Part shown: piece after piece, positions 34,458 through 45,879 of the stretch | Position numbering within the stretch: the stretch's first letter is position 1 | Layout: each line of letters opens with the position of its first letter | From: Triatoma infestans | Taxonomy: Eukaryota > Arthropoda > Insecta > Hemiptera > Reduviidae | Assembly (NCBI GenBank): GCA_011037195.1 | Contig: JAAEAF010003440.1 | Coordinates: 48,043-112,042, forward strand | Length of the DNA: 64,000 bases | Reading direction: 5' to 3' | The notes under the pieces: model-generated | Told to the model about the DNA's origin: nothing | Database searches by the model: none | What the model saw: the letters and a program-made list of their open reading frames with translations, nothing else | Position numbers and translations under genes: made by a program

Positions 34458-35540
34458 AATTTGATATTAAGATTTTGTCCAAACAGTTTTGTCCAGAAAT
34501 TAAATTTTACAAAACCTTTTTTGTAAAAAGTTGATTTCAAAGTGACCTGAGGAATTTCCGGACATTTATTTATTTATTTTGTGGTTTTGTATGTGTTTCA
34601 TAAATTAACCAGCATTTTATTTTTTTTTTTTATTGAGGACTTAAAAAAAAAACAACAATATATCACAGCTTCTGATTGCATCAAACTAGCAAAATTTTGG
34701 TGAAAAAAAAACAGACCTTTCTTCTCAAATTTAACATGCTCTTTTTTTGATCTTTATTAAAGCTTCTGCACCCTCTTTCCCGCCTTCATTCTCCAAGGGA
34801 ATCTTGAGAGCTGCGGCTCTGAATTTGTGACACAAGATTAAAATATTAAATGTTATTGGTACTTCTTCATTCTGATTGGCAACGTTTTGTGGACTACAAT
34901 GTAATCACCTTCATGCATTACCTGCCATTGGTGCTAACCAACACGTAGCCTCAACCTATCTTTATTTATCGGAACTGAGCAAAAATTTCAAGTTTAGAGA
35001 AAAAAAAAGTGAAAATAATAAATTGTCAATTTTGTACTTTTTGATTAAGTGCTGGTAGAGAAGACCGTCTGTGACTTTGTTTTTTAATATCAGATTTTGC
35101 AAGTGACTGACTGATCAAGTGCGACAGATTTGGTAGTTATTAATCCCGATTTCTTTGGGATTATACGATATATTGGAATAAAGTGAGACTATTTCTTCTG
35201 TTTATTTTATTTATGGTTATGTTAAAAAATCAAAATATATATCAAGATGGTTGCAACATTCTGCAGGTCCTTTGGTCTGACCAAAGTATGACTATTGAAG
35301 TGAAGTTAATCTGCAGATGCAGAGAGGCTAAAAAACCTCTGAAAAAGTGGCTAGACCAATTTTAAATTGTATAACCATTAAAAATTATTAAACACTTTTA
35401 TTTTCAACCTATTCTGCTAATATGTAGGTAGGTATTCATAGTTTAACGAACTCATTTGTGGCCTTCTTCAAGAAAATCATGGAAAACTGAAAATATTTCA
35501 ACGCAAAAATTGGCACCTCCAGTTATTAAACACTCAATTT
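34458..35540. other. Non-coding stretch, no feature recognised
   Basis: Frames at 34876-35058 and 35183-35365 are short and domain-free. 34760-34960 is somewhat less AT-rich. Confidence 0.35.
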
Positions 35541-35547
35541 GTACTAT

Positions 35548-36148
35548 CCCTTGCTGCTGATAAGAAAAGGAATTATCGTGATCGTATCTAATTTTCAATG
35601 TTTACCTTTCACCGGATTTACAAGTTTTTAAGGTCATCAAGTGCGAAATATAGGTTTTTAGCGAATGTAGTCTGAGTTCGTGTTTGTGTGTGTGTGTGTG
35701 TGTGTTTATACGTCAAGAAATCGATATCTCAAAAACGATAAAAATTCACAGGAAACATCAAATTTAGTTTCCGTTTAAATACCATCACTGCATCTGACGC
35801 TATCGCACTGAAGCTATTGGTCAAAATTTCAACCGGAAGTGAGACTTTATTTTTATTTTTCCATTTATACGCGCGATTTTACGCGAAAATGCTTGAACGA
35901 TTTTTCTTTAAACTTGCAAAGATAACTTATTATTTTTATTTCAAAACTTTTGGGGGAGGGGGATCTATCCAATTAGATTTAAGTTTGCACTGACGCTACA
36001 AGCTTTTTTGTTGACTTTACCATGCTTTCTTTGTGGTAAACTAAACTTTAACTTTTCTAAATGATTAAAGATTGCAATTGTAAAGAAAATTTGTCAGTTA
36101 AATTTTTAAGTATGAGAAAGCCTGATGTTTCACACCAGATATTTCGTG
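35548..36148 (+). repeat. CGGAAGT repeat, diverged near-complete copy
   Basis: 5' end CTTGCTGCTGATAAGAAAAGG, a GT tract at 35686-35703, CAACCGGAAGTGAG at 35841, and 3' end AGTATGAGAAAGCC then GTTTCACACCAGAT. It holds a single module, so module number varies among copies. Confidence 0.65.
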
Positions 36149-36747
36149 ATATTGTTTGCGCAATGACAGGAAGTAACAAACAGGTTAAACAAAACTTGAG
36201 TTCGTTGGTTAAATTAGCTTAAATAAATAATAGAACACTGTATAAATAGAAGAGGCAGTGATTCTGTTATTTACGTAAATTTTGGTTTTGAACTTTATAC
36301 ATTGGTTATATTTAAATCTGTGCCAGTAAATATTGGATTATATTTTTGTCATTATATCATTTAATACCGTCTTCATATATTAGCATAACAAAGTGGAATG
36401 TATTTATTCTATGCAATGTTTATATACTCGATTTATCATTGTCACTACACTGGCAGTTACGTCATACCATTTTTATTTCCATTTATTTATTTATCTACAT
36501 TTGTAAATATGTTAGAATTTTGTAATTAAATGGTTCTTTTTTTTTATGTAAATATTAATTATTTTAGACAGCGCTGGGCTTGGTTATACTTTGAATTAAA
36601 TAATAGAGGCCTAGTGATTTATCCCTGTCTGCTGGCTCCTCCTTTGGAACTTCTCTAAGAGTGGAATGATTAAGTAATATAGCTAACGTTAGAAATTAGT
36701 CTTCGAAACTGTGTACGACAAGAGAGTGGAGCGGTGAATCCGCTCTA

Positions 36748-37010
36748 TCTGATATTAAAGCTGTGGTTGGGTCAAAGATTACTGAGAGAGTATTGGGACT
36801 GGAGTCTTTGGGCCAAAGATCTGATTCTCGTAACATAAAAACAAATTTTTCCAGCATCTTCCATGCGGAAATTCAAGAAAATAGGAAGATGTTTAATCTC
36901 ATTAGAAATTATCGGAATCAGAAAATTGTTATCCTATTTTAGGATAAGGCTGCCATTGAATCAATGATGAAATCAGTTCAGAAAATGAAATGAAAATGCC
37001 TCGGTCAACA
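36748..37010 (+). pseudogene. Retrotransposon RNase H fragment
   Basis: A plus-strand frame reads FSSIFHAEIQENRKMFN then NQKIVILF, an in-frame stop, and DKAAIESMMKS. This follows the RNase H pattern: F-x-A-E with the catalytic Glu, the beta strand, then a position normally S-D-S followed by A-A-I. The stop and the lost Asp show it is dead. The preceding ~40 codons (ITERVLGLES) lack the DGS motif. Source family uncertain. Confidence 0.5.
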
Positions 37011-38106
37011 TAAGGATTAGTTCAGGAACAATTAAATATATTTTAGGGGTTAAAGCAGGATGGCGAGAAGTAACGAGTGGTTGATACATCACTTTTAATT
37101 TGTAACATTTTTTCCCCAAAAAAATAGATGATTTGGTAATTCTGCGCAATGTGAGGCATTAAATTTCAAATAATATTTATTTTGTTCATTATTGCCGCTG
37201 TCTAATGGAATACAATGCAATCATAATTCTTCTGCCAGTCTGAATCCCCTATTTTCTCTACATTTAATGTTAGGACAAAAGAGTAAAATCTGAAGTTTTA
37301 AGAAATTTTGTATTATATAGATTTTTTTATATTCATTTTATATTATATATATATATATATATATTTACAACTATAAACATTTCGTATAGACCCCTCCCAT
37401 CTACAAACCTAACAGCTGATCAGTGCTGGCTATAAAATACAAAGTAAAATCTTTCCCAAATAATCGATTCCTATCAAAAATAAACATATGAATAGTTTTC
37501 GCCATTAATGAATTGGCCATGTGTGTGTGTGGGAGGGGGGGGTCTTTTATTATCATTCAAGCTAGCAATAGAAAATTTTTAAATTGTGGACAAATAATCG
37601 AAACCGGAGCGGAGACGTCACTGAGTAATGAAACCAATGACGTTGTAGTCTTCGTGAAGAATTTATAGGAATATTTTAGGGATGCAAATTCACGGACAAG
37701 AGGGCTGACATGAGTGGATAAACTGTAATGAAATTTGTTGTAACGGAATAGGATTTCTTGACGGTCTTATGTAATATTTAAATCTTTATGGATTGTATAG
37801 TTGGAAACAAGGAACTGAAACGATGTTGCGAACGATTTAGGATTGGAGGGCTTGGACCCCACAGTTCTACACTGCAGTATTAGGTTTAACTTTGTAGATT
37901 AGCAGTTTGTTGATAAGTGTTAAGTTAGATCGTTTTGTCAAGTAATCGTATCAGCATTTTGTAATGTTAAAATAATGCCAGTCGTTTAAGTCTAGTATGT
38001 GGATTCGGTCGGAGTACAGTACAAACTAGTGAAATTTTTGTACTGGGGGTTAGGCGACATTGTCATAATAAACTGGAGCAATAGTGGTTCGTCGGAGAGG
38101 GAAATG
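37011..38106. other. Non-coding stretch
   Basis: 37060-37320 resembles the diverged module at 21340-21560. A (TA)n tract lies at 37344-37363. 37590-37960 is less AT-rich but has no recognisable frame. Confidence 0.35.
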
Positions 38107-38118
38107 AATGGTTTTGTA

Positions 38119-38412
38119 TCAGAGATATTTTCCGTGATAGCCTGCTTCTTTTTGTGGTCATCGACCGGTTTCGGGCGTTCGATACATTTGTCAAACAGTG
38201 TGATAACATAGATTTGCACAGAGTAAATTAAGTTGATACACTCTGCTTTCATAAATTTGTAAAATTTGCAAATCTATGTTATCATAGTGTTTGAGAAATG
38301 CATCCTGTTGACGGGCGAACGCCCGAAACCGGTCGATGACCACAAAAAGAAGCAGGCTATCACGGAAAATATCTCTGATGCTTTCCAGCTCTGCGGTGCC
38401 AACCACAAGGAA
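38119..38412. mobile_element. Foldback element FB-B, copy 2
   Basis: Near-identical flanks AATGGTTTTGTA (38107-38118) and AATGGTTTGTA (38413-38423). Arms share TAGCCTGCTTCTTTTTGTGG, ATCGACCGGTTTCGGGCGTT and ATCTATGTTATCA. The right arm extends to GCTTTCCAGCTCTGCGG. Right-arm motif 38305-38329 (CTGTTGA...CCCGAAAC, one core change); the left arm has lost the CTGANGA part. The overlapping frames on both strands here are by-products. Confidence 0.7.
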
Positions 38413-38423
38413 AATGGTTTGTA

Positions 38424-39712
38424 TTTCTTTCTAAATTAACGGAAAGGAGGAATGCGATAGCCCACACTACGATTAAACAGCCAGGGTCAAAATAATAACT
38501 TCTTTTCCATAATCATTTATTTATTAATTTACTTGTCAAAATTAATAACAATCACGCGAATATATGTTATCTTAATTTTTGCGTAATCAAAAAAAAAAAA
38601 AGTAAAAATAACTAATTAAAAAAAGGAGGAGAACTGGAAACATTTTTATTTTTATTTTTATAATAATTAAAAGTGATATTTATTTTATCAGAATATAAAT
38701 TAAAAATTATTATATTAGTTTGTCATGAGATCATAACATAAATAATATGTGCCAAAAAATAAATTATTTAACAATATGTCATTAAATGATGTTTATCAAT
38801 TTATGCTGTAGCTGGTGTTTATTACCATACTCTTTCCTTTTCTTCTTCTCCACCTCCTTTCCTTTCCAAATGGTAATTACATATTTACTTTACATTCATA
38901 GTTGGTCAGCGTAAGGAACTAGGTTTATATAATAATTATTAAAACAGAACGCCGTATTCCCTCCATCCACCCAATTCTCCGAACATTTTGTCCAGTAAAC
39001 CAATTTAATTCAGTCACGCTCCTTTTAAATAATAAACTTTGGAATAAAGAAATTATTAGAAATTGAAAAATTTTAAGATGTTCGTTTTTGTGATAATTAC
39101 TGATTAATTACACGTGATTTCAGATCATTATTTTTAATCTCTAGATATTAAAAAAAAGATGTCAGTGTTGCCGCATTTCAATTAAATAATTTTTAAGACG
39201 TGCGTTTTTGTTTTTGTTTTTTTAACACACTTTATAATAATCTCAACAATTTTATTTTCGGATCTTTTTAAAAGATACTACATTTGGTCTTTTCGGAGAC
39301 GTTAATATATAAATAAATCTCATAGCAAAAATACAAACGATATATTCACAAGACTGTCGCAACATGCGTAGGAATACGTTTTTCATTTATTTACAGAACA
39401 GTTAATTAAAATAAATAAAAAATATCATTAAGTAACAAATATATTTGCAAGGAAAACTAAATTTTGAAAACCTGACATGATTCTAAGAGAAAGTGAGAAA
39501 GTAAAAATTAAGGAAAAAATGTAATAATACCCAAAGGGGGTATTACAGAAATTTTAGATATAATTACAGGAATTTTTGTAGACTTCAGGTATTTCTGTCC
39601 AAATATGAACAACAATGCTTACACTAACTCCCTGGCAGATCTGCAGAGTTAAATGATATGTACAACTATTTGGGTGGTGCAGAGTGGAGTTAAAATTTAT
39701 AGGTTACAGTAG
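38424..39712. other. AT-rich non-coding stretch
   Basis: No coding sequence or repeat ends recognised; many A- and T-runs. Confidence 0.4.
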
Positions 39713-39853
39713 CTACATAAAGCCATTTCTTAGATATTCTTCTAAATCCATTATCCCAGTGAAGTATCTGTTTTCATCAAGTTTCCTTCTAGGATTAACA
39801 GGATGAATAAGTGTCGTGTCCACATAAATAGCCTTGTTTTTGATCACTTTGAA
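39713..39853 (-). pseudogene. Short unassigned coding-like remnant
   Basis: Minus-strand frame of 46 codons ending in TAG: FKVIKNKAIYVDTTLIHPVN then RRKLDENRYFTGIMDLEEY and LRNGFM. Its amino-acid mix is protein-like and unlike the A/T-driven frames around it. No start codon or family is recognised; it may be a transposon or virus remnant or an old exon. Confidence 0.3.
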
Positions 39854-41440
39854 TCAATGATCAACAAACTTATATTTAATTATGGTATTGTGTTTGTTAC
39901 AAAGTTTTGAAATTAACCCCTCCCCTCCCCCACCATTAAATATTTTGAATAGGCTCAGATTGCATTGGACTACGGAAACTTAATAGTAATAATGTAAGGG
40001 TTGGTATATCCCATAATACATATACACACACACACACACATATACACACAAATATGCATAGTTAACTGGTTCAAAACAGTATAGAGTCAGGGGGTACTCC
40101 TATGTGGGCTGCTCAGTCTATGTTGTTATTGTTGTTGTTGTAAGATAATCGCTTTATTTTAACTTCTACCTTCTAACTTCACTTTGAATACTCGTTTCAT
40201 ATGCTTCCTATTTTATACAGATGTTTCGTCCACTTCTTGGTTGTTTGCTTGCTTATTGCATAGTATAGTTTTGTTTGTGTGTATATGTGTGCGTGTTTTC
40301 GTTTATAGTGTGATGATTATGAACCCTCCGGTTTTGCTGCTGGTGATGTTGTTGTTGTTAACGCCATTCAAATAAAACAAACTTGTAACACTTGGAAACC
40401 TTCTCCTGGTTTCATTCTGTTAATGTAATTTAAATTAATGCCTTCACTCAAGTTGGAAATTTTCGTGGTTTCGGCATTTTGGAAGGTTTCTTTTTCTTCA
40501 TCTGCTTTCCGTATGCTAGTTTGTTTGTTTGTATAATACAATTCGGAAAATATCTCTCTTTCCTGCTTCTCTGCACTCCCCTCTTCACATATCTAGTTTT
40601 TTGCAGTTCCTCCTTCTGCCCCCTCAGTACAATGAACTTTCCAGCTGTTGGGCATGTGGGAGCTGGTAGCGGGTCATGTGTTACTTTTGTTACACATAGT
40701 ATACATGAACATTCATGTGCGTCCTCTTCGACATTCTAGTGGCCTTACAACCTCTAGGGATTTAATGTTTATAAGATAATTGTTTTGTTGTGTGAATAAT
40801 AGTGGATAGAAGTCTGCTGATTGGATGTGTGCATATATATTTTTGGGTATATAACAATTTGGCGGCTGTCTGAAAAGGTATCGTACAAAATAATCACATA
40901 ACCAGTGTTAGTATACTCGCCCACTGTTTTTTCTGGTCGAATCTATATTTGTATCACTCCCCAGTGTATATTTTAGCAATTCCATTAAGTTCATTCCATT
41001 TTTCCACCCACCATAACCATACATTCACAAATATACATCCATTTCAAATATAATCATTCCCACCTCTTCATTCACGAATATTTTGATACTTCATTCACTT
41101 CAGACTAGATATTTTGATTTAATTTCCCAAAATATTATATTATTGTGACCGAATTGAGTTGAATGAAGTTTTATAGGGTGAAAGATATACAGATTAATAT
41201 ATTAGGTCTATATAATATTAATACCAACCTTGAAACTTTGTTGTCGTGGATACATAGTTTTTAAGAAAATTATTTTTCAAAAAATCATTAGTCCATATTA
41301 TATTTTCGTTATTTCCGCCTTCCTTTTTCTTCTTTTTTTTTATTTTATTTTTATATATTTGATTATACTTTAGAAAAAGTATTATTTTCCCTTCTGACGT
41401 TAATTAGCGGAATATTTTTGTTAAAGTCCTGTATGGAATA
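39854..41440. other. Non-coding stretch, possible decayed LTR
   Basis: (CA)n at 40023-40050. 40100-40860 has GTT-rich tracts, a TATATAA-like word near 40850 and ATTTGGCGGCTGTCTG after it that could be a primer-binding region, but no paired ends were found. Frames at 40184-40375 and 40479-40739 are not gene-like. Confidence 0.3.
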
Positions 41441-42093
41441 TTATTATTATTATTTCATTTACATCTGTTTAATCAGTTGACATACAGAGGAAGGATGGCC
41501 TATGCGTATGATACAAAAGCGTACACAAAAACAAAAATAAAATAAAAACAATCAGTAAATAAAAAACAAAAAGCAATTGAAAAAGAAAAAAGAGACTAAG
41601 TTAGTAAACATAAGACACAAAGCTACATATTATACACTATCAAACACAAAGTCTTAGATAATAATAGAAATCAGACTCTCCTGATATGAACTAAATTGGA
41701 AGTAATTAAAGAACATTAAAATAAATGAAAATATATGGAAATACAATAGTAAAATATGTAACTAAAAAATGTTTCCAATCATATGAAATAAAATGATAAG
41801 CTTAAATTAAAAGTTTCCTTATTTTAAAACCAGTAATGCAGTAAAGATAAATATCAATTAATTTATTTAAGTGATCTGGCTCTGACAAAGTTGGTAGTTT
41901 AATAAATCTTTCATATTTGTTCTCAATATTGGAGATGTATTTATTTATAAATTTATTTCTTAAATTACTGAATGCTGGGTAAATGGCAATAAAGTGGGCT
42001 AAATCATCTATTTCATTTAAACAACAAAACCTGCAAGTGTTACTACTATCAAATTTATAGTTGTATTTGTTTATATAAATACAGCAATTTTTC

Positions 42094-43022
42094 AACTAGC
42101 AATAATCGCACCTCAGGAGACCTTCATTGGTTACAATATTGCCAAATTTAGAAATTTTAATAAATTATCTTATTTAATATCTAAGGAATTGGTGCAGTTT
42201 AATGTAGGTTGGGTTCAGGCTTGGTCAACTAGAGCACAGGAATATTCGATCCAATTTGATCCTTCTAACTGGGATTATGAGTCAGTCAAAACTGTAGCGA
42301 AATCAATTTGGGATGGAATTAAATCAGGTCAAAGAACTACACATTTAGCTAAAGTATCAGCCGCTCGTTATCATGTCATTTACAAGCAGCTCGACCACAA
42401 TGTGTGTTACATTAATCAGTTTAACTTAAACAAAGCAAGCCTCATTTTTAAATTGAGAGCGGAAATGTTAAGTCTTAATTTTCAACCATGGAGGCAGGAT
42501 TATAATTACCATTGTTCACTATGTAATATGGGTACATATGAAGGAGTTTTTCACTTTTCATGTGAGTGTCCTATTTTATCCCCTTACCGCTTACGATTTT
42601 TCGGTTTTAGGCATTTGTCTATGGGCAGGTGTCTTACTATTCTTAATGGAGAAAACTAGAATGGTTTGTACCTATTCGCTACCTCTGCTCTATCCTATAG
42701 GAAATTTTTAATCAGTGAATTTAATTTTAATCAGTGAGTGTTTATTTTGTTATTATTATTATTATTATTATTTTTTTGTTGTTGTTATTATTTGGCTCTT
42801 GCCTTAATCTCTGTTTAACTAATTTTTTTTTATAAGGATTATTTATAATTTACATTATACTTTCTCGCTAGTTTTTATTATAATAAAATATATTATTATT
42901 ATCATTTTTATTAATGATACATATTGTTCATCAAACTCGGCAGACGGACCATGGTCCAATGTCTTGTAATGCTTGTCTAAATTTATAAAAATAATGGATA
43001 CTGTATCAATTATATAATAAAA

Positions 43023-43079
<57 letters not shown>
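42094..43079 (+). mobile_element. 5'-truncated LINE with (ATT)n tail and 14-bp duplication
   Basis: Flanked by TACAGCAATTTTTC (42080-42093, 43080-43093). It begins directly in coding sequence, which is typical 5' truncation by target-primed reverse transcription, and ends in 18-19 ATT units (43024-43079). A second copy of the family is on the minus strand at 62250-62955; both have CTCGGCAGACGGA in the 3' UTR. Confidence 0.8.
42096..42659 (+). CDS. C-terminal end of a LINE polyprotein, still open
   Basis: The frame is open from the truncation point for 188 codons; the usual start near 42189 is only a TTG codon, so there is no true start. It contains VQAWSTRAQEY, a basic segment SGQRTTHLAKVSAARYH and a zinc-knuckle-like CSLCNMGTYEGVFHFSCECP followed by LSPYRLRFFG, and ends NGEN. 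This lies beyond the reverse transcriptase and probably binds the element's RNA. The lack of stops suggests a young insertion. It cannot act alone because EN and RT are missing. Confidence 0.65.
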   Translation, partial: LAIIAPQETFIGYNIAKFRNFNKLSYLISKELVQFNVGWVQAWSTRAQEYSIQFDPSNWDYESVKTVAKSIWDGIKSGQRTTHLAKVSAARYHVIYKQLDHNVCYINQFNLNKASLIFKLRAEMLSLNFQPWRQDYNYHCSLCNMGTYEGVFHFSCECPILSPYRLRFFGFRHLSMGRCLTILNGEN

Positions 43080-43082
<3 letters not shown>

Positions 43083-43481
43083 AGCAATTTTTCTTACCTG
43101 CTAATCGTAATTGTGATAACAGTCACAGTTTGTTAATGTGAACATTAAAATTATAATAGAGTTCACCACAATTTGGACTGCTAATATTTCTGTATATCAC
43201 ACTATAGCGAATACATTATCAATGTCTCTCAAAATAGATTATTTTTAAAGGAGCCTAATAAATTTGTATAATTATCTTTAATTAATGTATATCTTGAGGT
43301 TTCCAAATATGATCTGCTCCAATTGGGCTCCAATTTTTGGAGTTCCAAGACCCAGTTAGTTTCCTTTATGGAATATGATTTATATTTAAATTTATTCAAT
43401 ACAATTTTGGATAAGAGAACCATTATAATCGAGAATTATTTTATTTACTAGAAATAAGTTGGCACCGTGTTAACTGTTTCA

Positions 43482-43634
43482 TATTGCTAGTTAGTTAGTT
43501 AATTGAACCAGAAATCCATTAAAACAAAACTAAAACTCAATTCTAAAAATAATTCTAATAATTCATACAAATCCAAAATAGTTACAACACTTAAATTAAT
43601 ATTGAATTACTGTACAGTAAACCCTCCTTTTACA
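43482..43634. repeat. ~155-bp small dispersed element, free copy
   Basis: ATATTGCTAGTTAGTTAG, GAACCAGAAATCCATTAAAA and CATACAAATCCAAAAT...CTCCTTTTAC match, in the same order, the segment inserted at 44715-44874. The rest of 43424-43933 is AT-rich and non-coding; the 93-codon frame 43634-43915 is not recognised. Confidence 0.6.
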
Positions 43635-43933
43635 TGAACATGTGGTGTACTGTTTGCTATCTTAACATGACAGTTTTCCAGTATGGCACAGCTGTGCAAC
43701 TATGCTATATTTGGTATACCACCAAACTACCACAGTCTCAACCGCAAACCAGGTCATTACCTCATATCTTAACCTCAAAATTCCATGTTCTAAAAGTTAC
43801 CATTATTATTTTTGATGCAGAAAACATATTTACATTATATCGTATAATGTTTAATTATTTCGTTTTTATCGTGTTAGTTTTGAAATGTAAAAAAAAAAAA
43901 AAAAATGTACCTTAATGTTTTGGTGTTCGTTAC

Positions 43934-44153
43934 GACCGCTGTATTCAATGTTGTGAAAATAGATGTTGAGGTTCGGTCATCTACATTGAATAAGACCGCT
44001 GTATTCAATGTTGTGAAAATAGATGTTGAGGTTCGATCATCTACATTGAATAAGACCGCTGTATTCAATGTTGTGAAAATAGATGTTGAGGTTCGGTCAT
44101 CTACATTGAATAAGACCGCTGTAATCAATGTTGTAAAATAGATGTTGAGGTTC
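43934..44153. repeat. 60-bp minisatellite with an internal palindrome
   Basis: Units start GACCGCTGTATTCAATGTTG at 43934, 43994, 44054 and 44114 (period exactly 60). The first three are nearly identical; the fourth is partial. Across each junction ACATTGAATA and TATTCAATGT form a 10-bp inverted repeat around AGACCGCTG. Because 60 is a multiple of three and no stop arises, long repetitive frames appear on both strands (43905-44141 plus, 43874-44215 minus), which are not evidence of a gene. Confidence 0.85.
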
Positions 44154-44545
44154 GAATATTTTACAACATTTACCATAATGCGACTTGTAAGGCAGCGCCT
44201 TCCAAAACTTCGCAAAATGTTTGACGGCAGTTCAGACTTAAGCTAACCCACTAGGCCACAAAATCCCTTTTAAAATCAACTTTTCCGGAAAGGCTTTGAA
44301 TAAAAGTGGAAAAGAAAATACAGCTCTTTTCAAAAAAATTCTAATAAACACACAAATCATTTCTTTAAGATTGATTTTCGTGTTTATGGATTAACAATTT
44401 TCTTCAAATTTGAAAATGTAATAATGCTATCAATTTTAATGTTATAAGGTTGGTAAGATTAGATTAGATTCAAACGGGGAGGGCGAGCCTCATTCTACTG
44501 CGATCTACAATAAAGGTCTATTGTGGTTCCCCTAAAATTATAGCA

Positions 44546-45063
44546 TATCAGAGACATTTTCCGTGATAGCCTGCTTCGTTTTGTGGTCATCGACCTGTTT
44601 CGGACGTTCGCCCATCATCAGGATGTTTTTGTTAGACAATGTAATAACATAGACTTGCACAGAGCAAATACAGTTGATATACTCTTTAAAATTAGTGTAT
44701 CAACTGTATCAATCGTTGATATTGCTTGTTAATTAGTTAATTGAACCAGAAATCCATTAAAATAAAACTAAAAATCAATTCTAAAAATTTATTTTATAAT
44801 TCATACAAATCCAAAATTGTTACAACACTTTAATTAATGTTGAGCTCCTGTAGAAGTAAACACTCCTTTTACTTCAACTGTATCAATCAATCGAGTGTAT
44901 CAGCTGTATTTGCTCTGTGCAAGTCTATGTTATTACACTGTTTAACAAAAACATCCTGATGACGGGCGAACGCCCGAAACCGGTCAATGACCACAAAATG
45001 AAGCAACCTATCATGGAAAATGTCTCTAATGCTTTCCAGCTCTGCGGAACCAACCACCACAAC
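44546..45063. mobile_element. Foldback element FB-B, copy 3 (10-bp duplication, carries a smaller insert)
   Basis: AATTATAGCA flanks it (44536-44545, 45064-45073). Arms share TAGCCTGCTTCGTTTTGTGG, the ATCATCAGGATGTTTTTG block and GCACAGAGCAAATACAG. The right arm continues to CTTTCCAGCTCTGCGG. The motif is best preserved here: 44597-44621 minus (CTGATGA) and 44956-44980 plus (CTGATGA C GGGCGAACGCCC GAAAC). A 160-bp element sits inside. Confidence 0.75.
44715..44874. mobile_element. ~160-bp small element nested in FB-B
   Basis: Flanked by a 14-bp duplication CAACTGTATCAATC (44701-44714, 44875-44888). Its body matches 43482-43634. No coding capacity, no clear inverted ends and no A/B boxes. The long duplication suggests target-primed or similar retroposition. 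Confidence 0.65.
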
Positions 45064-45459
45064 AATTATAGCACATCCCTCAGCTTCGCTCTCTTAATCA
45101 GGCCTAGCAAAGCTGAGAGCGGCTCCATCATGAAGCTCATGGCTTCGGGATTGCTTGTCTCCAATTAAAGAAACTTTGTCCTCGCCAGGCCGGCATCCCC
45201 ACAGAGGATGTGTACCGGGATTTCCTCCTCAGCCTTGCAGATTCGGCATCCCCACTTTCGGGATACTTTCGGGATAACCCGTTATCCCCAAGTAACAAGT
45301 GGTGCATGTGCCTATTCTGCCTACAATGCCCTGTTAGCTATAAGGTAGGTAAAGTTTGGATGGCATGTTGGTAGAACCAGTCATTATACTGAAATAACGC
45401 TTTGAAAGAAAGTTCAACTTTGTAGCTTTCTAAAAATCCTCCAAAAATCAATTTTTTCG

Positions 45460-45852
45460 AGAGAGAAATAAATTGTCAAATAAAACAGACAGATATTTTT
45501 GTGTGTAGATAGTATACGAACGAAAATCGTTGGAATCATTTTGAAGTAGATCGCGCGAAAAACTGAATAGAAACCAATCAATAAAGTCGCTCTACCGGTT
45601 GAGGTATTCTGAAAGGATCACTTATTTGGATGTCAGATGCGGTGGTTGTACCTACTAAACAGAATATGAAATGTGAGCTAACTGCGATATTTTGTGTATT
45701 TGGGAGATTTTGTTCACAGACATAGATACGACAGACAGACAGACACACAAGAAACAATCTTTGCATACTCAGGGAAGCGCGAAACGTGTACTTCCGGTGA
45801 AAATTCACTTTTTAAAATCCGGTATGTCACAATCCTTCCTTTTGTAGAAAGT
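45460..45852 (-). repeat. CGGAAGT repeat, 5' part
   Basis: Minus-strand copy running from a CAACCGGTAGAGCG mark to the 5' end near 45850, with the TGTCTGTCTGTCTGTCG variant in place of the GT tract. Confidence 0.65.
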
Positions 45853-45879
45853 AAAAATTAATTAATATTGTTGCTTTCT

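Larger units (their letters stand above)
41441..43423 (-). pseudogene. Non-LTR retrotransposon C-terminus and 3' UTR, split by a younger LINE
   Basis: On the minus strand, the frame at 43229-43423 and the frame at 41802-42095 belong to one element. Removing 42094-43079 and one 14-bp duplicate joins LSQLRLAGKKNCCIYINKY in frame with the cysteine segment NTCRFCCLNEIDDLAHFIA. The CRFC..H..C-like pattern is typical of LINE C termini. The 3' UTR ends in (AAT)n near 41441-41455. A few stops remain. Older host of the nest. Confidence 0.65.
44450..45345 (-). pseudogene. Non-LTR retrotransposon 3' end, split by FB-B
   Basis: The minus strand from 45345 reads LTGHCRQNRHMHHL, then after a shift WGCRICKAEEEIPVHILC and later NPEAMSFMMEPLSALLGL, then IKRAKLRDVL and a stop. 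The LTGHC...H and CRIC...E..HILC pattern is the C-terminal end of RNase H-bearing LINEs. The 3' UTR resumes after the insert and ends near TCTAATCTAATC. It is interrupted at AATTATAGCA by FB-B (44546-45063). Dead by frameshift. Confidence 0.65.

Noticed and set aside
43934..44153. CRISPR-like array
   Set aside because: Adjacent identical 60-bp units without variable spacers; eukaryotic context; it is a minisatellite.
43874..44215. Repetitive 113-codon (minus) and 78-codon (plus) frames
   Set aside because: Both arise because the 60-bp minisatellite period is a multiple of three; open on both strands, so no coding evidence.
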